From NCBI GenBank assembly GCA_946807835.1, contig OX327702.1, positions 16,120,001 through 16,184,000 on the forward strand: DNA of 64,000 bases, given 5' to 3'. Below the pieces are notes generated by a model. It ran no database searches and was not told the DNA's origin. It saw only the letters and a list, made by a program, of their open reading frames with translations. Made by a program: the position numbers and the translations under genes. Source of the DNA: Ailanthus altissimus (Eukaryota; Streptophyta; Magnoliopsida; Sapindales; Simaroubaceae). Of the stretch, positions 61,791 to 64,000 are shown piece after piece (positions within the stretch are counted from its first letter, which is position 1; the number at the start of each line of letters is the position of its first letter).

Positions 61791-63278
61791 TGATGCGATA
61801 TTTCTATATCATAAAATTAAGTGCAAGTATACACTATCGTATGCAAGTAATAAATAGACTAATTAGTCGGATGTCGAACCCACAGGGATAGTTTCTTCTT
61901 TTTAAACCAATTACTAAAATTATATCTTCCTAATAATTATTCAGAAAAATAAGAATCTAAGAATGAATGTAAGAAATATAAAACAAAAACACAATGTAAA
62001 GAAAATTAGGTGATCGCAATGTAGAGAAAACCTAGGATTAATATTATTACTCAATATGTTTCTAATGATTAATCCTCTAATATTTAACTCACTTAGTCTT
62101 TATTATTGATCAAGACACTAATGTATTCACAAGCCTCTTCCAAGGTCATGCAAGTATACCTTAATTTACCAAATACCTATATTCCTATGGTACTTGTAAT
62201 AAATTAAGATTCATTAAGATTAGGTCTTATTGATCATACATGCCAATTAGGTATATTCCTATCCTAAATTGAAACTTGCATATGCAACATTGAATGTTAC
62301 TCTACAATCATGCATCAAATTACCTAGGTCTAAATATTATGATTCATCTTCCGAGTTTATCAATAATATTACCAACTCATTCACCATATATTGGCCAGAT
62401 ATATTGAAGCATTAAACACAAGTAATTTAAATAATAAATGACTAAGTTTATTAAATACTAAAGAGATATGGCAATTAAGCGCACATATTGAGTTCAAATA
62501 TTAACCCTAGAAAACAAGTTAGCTCATGGCTACAAGAGAACAGCAGTAAAAATAATTATAAATCATGATACAATTATTAGCAAACCGATATAGAGGTCGA
62601 ATTGCTCTTAATTGCGCTGCCTAGGAACTCTTGATGCCGAAGAACGTCTTGTATCTCTCTCTAAAGATGCTTCAATTAAGCTCCTATTGCTCTCCAAGAC
62701 TTGTGCTCTGTATTCTTGGTGCTCTTGGGTCGTCTTGGATTCCTCTTTGAAGGTTAGGAACGAGTGGCTTTTTATAGGGATTGATATGAGCTTGAAAATC
62801 TCAATTCTCGTCGGACTAGGACTCGCACTACCGCTGGCGCGCTATGCATCTGTCGCTGGGGCGACACGTGAAAAAGCTATTACCGCTGGAGCGGTGGTAT
62901 CTTGGCGCTGGGGCGCTTAATGAAAACGGCTTCACCGCTGGGGCGGTATGTTGATAGCGCTGGGGCGATAGATCATAGCTGGCGCGGTAACTCTTCGGCG
63001 CTGGGGCGCTAGACGCGACTTAAGCAGGTCGTTTTTCTTATTTCGATCACTATTTCAGAGCTGGGGCGAAAATACTTGTGGCGCGGGGGCGCTGGACTCA
63101 TAATTTGAAAACTTTGCATTTTAGTCCCTGTTTTCGCTCCTTTTGCGTTCTTTCTTTAAATTTCGTTCAAGTCCCTATAAATAACAATAATGCACATAAA
63201 TAGCCATCTATTCTCATAAAACCATAAAATATCAATAATAAAAACATGAGAAAATATATGACAAATTTGCCCTTATCA
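61791..63278 (-). mobile_element. Solo LTR S3, minus strand, target duplication CTCAT
   Basis: On the minus strand it starts TGATAAGGGC (63278) and ends ATCGCATCA (61791). CTCAT flanks both sides (61786-61790 and 63279-63283), a perfect duplication. The length is 1488 bp. It retains far more CG dinucleotides in its motif array than S1 and S2, which suggests a younger insertion. The TATA box on the minus strand is TCCCTATAAAAAG (62768-62780). Confidence 0.92.
62831..63092 (-). repeat. Array of short GC-rich hairpins upstream of the S3 TATA box
   Basis: About ten copies of a motif with core CTGGGG (+ strand) and short flanking arms are spaced 15-60 bp apart in AT-rich DNA. Clear hairpins: TGTCG-CTGGGG-CGACA (62851-62866), ACCG-CTGGAG-CGGT (62882-62895), GCG-CTGGGG-CGC (62905-62916), ACCG-CTGGGG-CGGT (62934-62947), GCG-CTGGGG-CGC (62998-63009) and GCG-CGGGGG-CGC (63081-63092). 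Arms differ between copies but stay self-complementary within a copy. Confidence 0.92.
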
Positions 63279-63365
63279 CTCATCACTTTACTACTTAATC
63301 ATAACCCATACACTTGTGGTTGCAATTCGCGTGTGTATAATTTCGCAACTCCCTATCCTACCTAG

Positions 63366-64000
63366 TGTCACACCTTATTTGTTCTCAAGTATTTTCTTGA
63401 ATACTTGGTGCTTGACTAAGCCTCCTAGAGGTTACTTGGACCCATGTAGTGCTATGTGTACCAAAGCTTCTAAAAGAACTGATGATTGAGATAAAGAAAC
63501 AAGCCAAGCCCATAACTTTTATAGGATGTACACCCTTATTCGAAAGAGAATATTCTCAAAATATGTGATGGCATCTTGAAATATTCTCAAGCATATTATC
63601 CCATCTTTTATGTACATTATTAGATAGATGTATAGCATCTTAAATTCTAGCATTGATTGTTTAGAGATAGTAGTATATAAAGGGGACACTCTCAGTTGTA
63701 CAAAACCATCCTAACTTGTAATCTATTTCAGTTATAATAGAGAGTTTTTTCTCAAACACTTGGTGTGCGTGTTCATTTTTTTTTTCTTTGTGTAGTGTTT
63801 TTTAGGCTGCTTAGCACTTAAAGCATTTAAGGCCGTATAGTTCCAATATGGTTTGTGACATTCGATATTAGAGCAAGTTCAAAGAAAATAGTGAAAGACA
63901 TGGTGACATCATCAGAGATGACTTAAGAGATAGGTAGTGACCTCAAAGCTAAGAAGCACGAAAGTGTAACTTACAAAAGTTTGTTGATCCAAGTCATGAT
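63366..64000 (+). mobile_element. 5' LTR and primer-binding site of a further LTR retrotransposon, cut by the window end
   Basis: The LTR 63366-63860 (495 bp) starts TGTCACA and ends TGTGACA, perfect inverted ends. It has a TATA box (TATATAAAGG, about 63670-63680). The site following it, TCGATATTAGAGCA (63862-63875), is a decayed initiator tRNA-Met primer-binding site. A possible gag start (ATGGTGACATCATC) is at 63900. Lineage cannot be decided from this much. Confidence 0.75.

Larger units (their letters stand above)
60482..63361 (+). mobile_element. LTR B2, interrupted by solo LTR S3
   Basis: It starts TGATGAGTG, like B1, and follows it through TATTTATAT, GCTCAATT and TATTAATATTTTT. A TATA box (CCTATAAAAAG) lies at 60909-60919. 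S3 is inserted near its 3' end, after which the B1-like terminal sequence resumes (63284-63361). CTAGT occurs just before the start (60477-60481) and at 63362-63366, a possible target duplication. The end there (...CCTAC) is not the expected CA, so the right boundary is tentative. No internal domain is seen, so it is probably a solo LTR. Confidence 0.65.

Noticed and set aside
62612..62920. 102-codon open frame with Ala/Gly-rich end
   Set aside because: It is antisense to the S3 LTR and its C-terminus is simply the hairpin array translated. S1 has no comparable frame.
62831..63092. Regularly spaced short repeats resembling a CRISPR array
   Set aside because: Spacing is irregular (about 15-60 bp), repeats are short and variable, no cas genes exist, and the sequence is a plant LTR.

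Overview
The window is nuclear DNA from a flowering plant, probably a eudicot. The evidence is an AT-rich background, GT-AG introns, a plant-type CDC48 gene and dense nested plant LTR retrotransposons. I cannot name the species. Only one gene looks functional: CDC48 on the + strand, 16984-21611, with nine coding exons and 805 codons. It has an intact N domain and two intact AAA+ ATPase domains. Almost everything else is retroelement at various stages of decay.

Layout. 1-12505: an old Athila-type Ty3/gypsy element (+) with gag, protease, reverse transcriptase, RNase H, integrase and a third plant-transposon/env-like ORF. A 2160-bp solo LTR (family K) interrupts its integrase and a 1357-bp solo LTR (family B) interrupts its 3' LTR. 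12511-15160: further K-type LTRs. 15161-16868: AT-rich upstream region of CDC48. 21612-26690: AT-rich intergenic DNA with a hairpin-rich (TAATTATAATTG)-like block and a copia-type solo LTR. 26691-33315: a Tat-type gypsy element (+) split by an S-family solo LTR. 33316-38239: unclassified DNA, another S-family solo LTR and an LTR fragment. 38240-49253: an LTR-sharing tandem of Athila-type elements containing a complete but gag-only Ty1/copia element and a foldback structure. 49254-52430: part of a minus-strand relative. 52430-54765: a third K-type LTR. 54775-57776: the 3' end of another Athila-type element. 57777-60467: the 5' end of a minus-strand Tat-type element. 60482-63361: a B-type LTR containing an S-type solo LTR. 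63366-64000: the 5' LTR and primer-binding site of a further element that runs off the window.

The history can be read from target-site duplications. K1 (CCAAA/CTAAA), B1 (GTGGT), S1 (CCACT), S3 (CTCAT) and the nested copia element (AAACC) each sit between matching 5-mers. The best candidate for something undescribed is a promoter-proximal array of short hairpins in the LTRs. In the youngest-looking S copy the arms around a constant CTGGGG core change in step (TGTCG/CGACA, ACCG/CGGT, GCG/CGC). Unrelated LTR families carry different short-motif arrays in the same place, upstream of the TATA box. All protein reads and alignments were made by eye, so boundaries marked approximate may shift by tens of bases.
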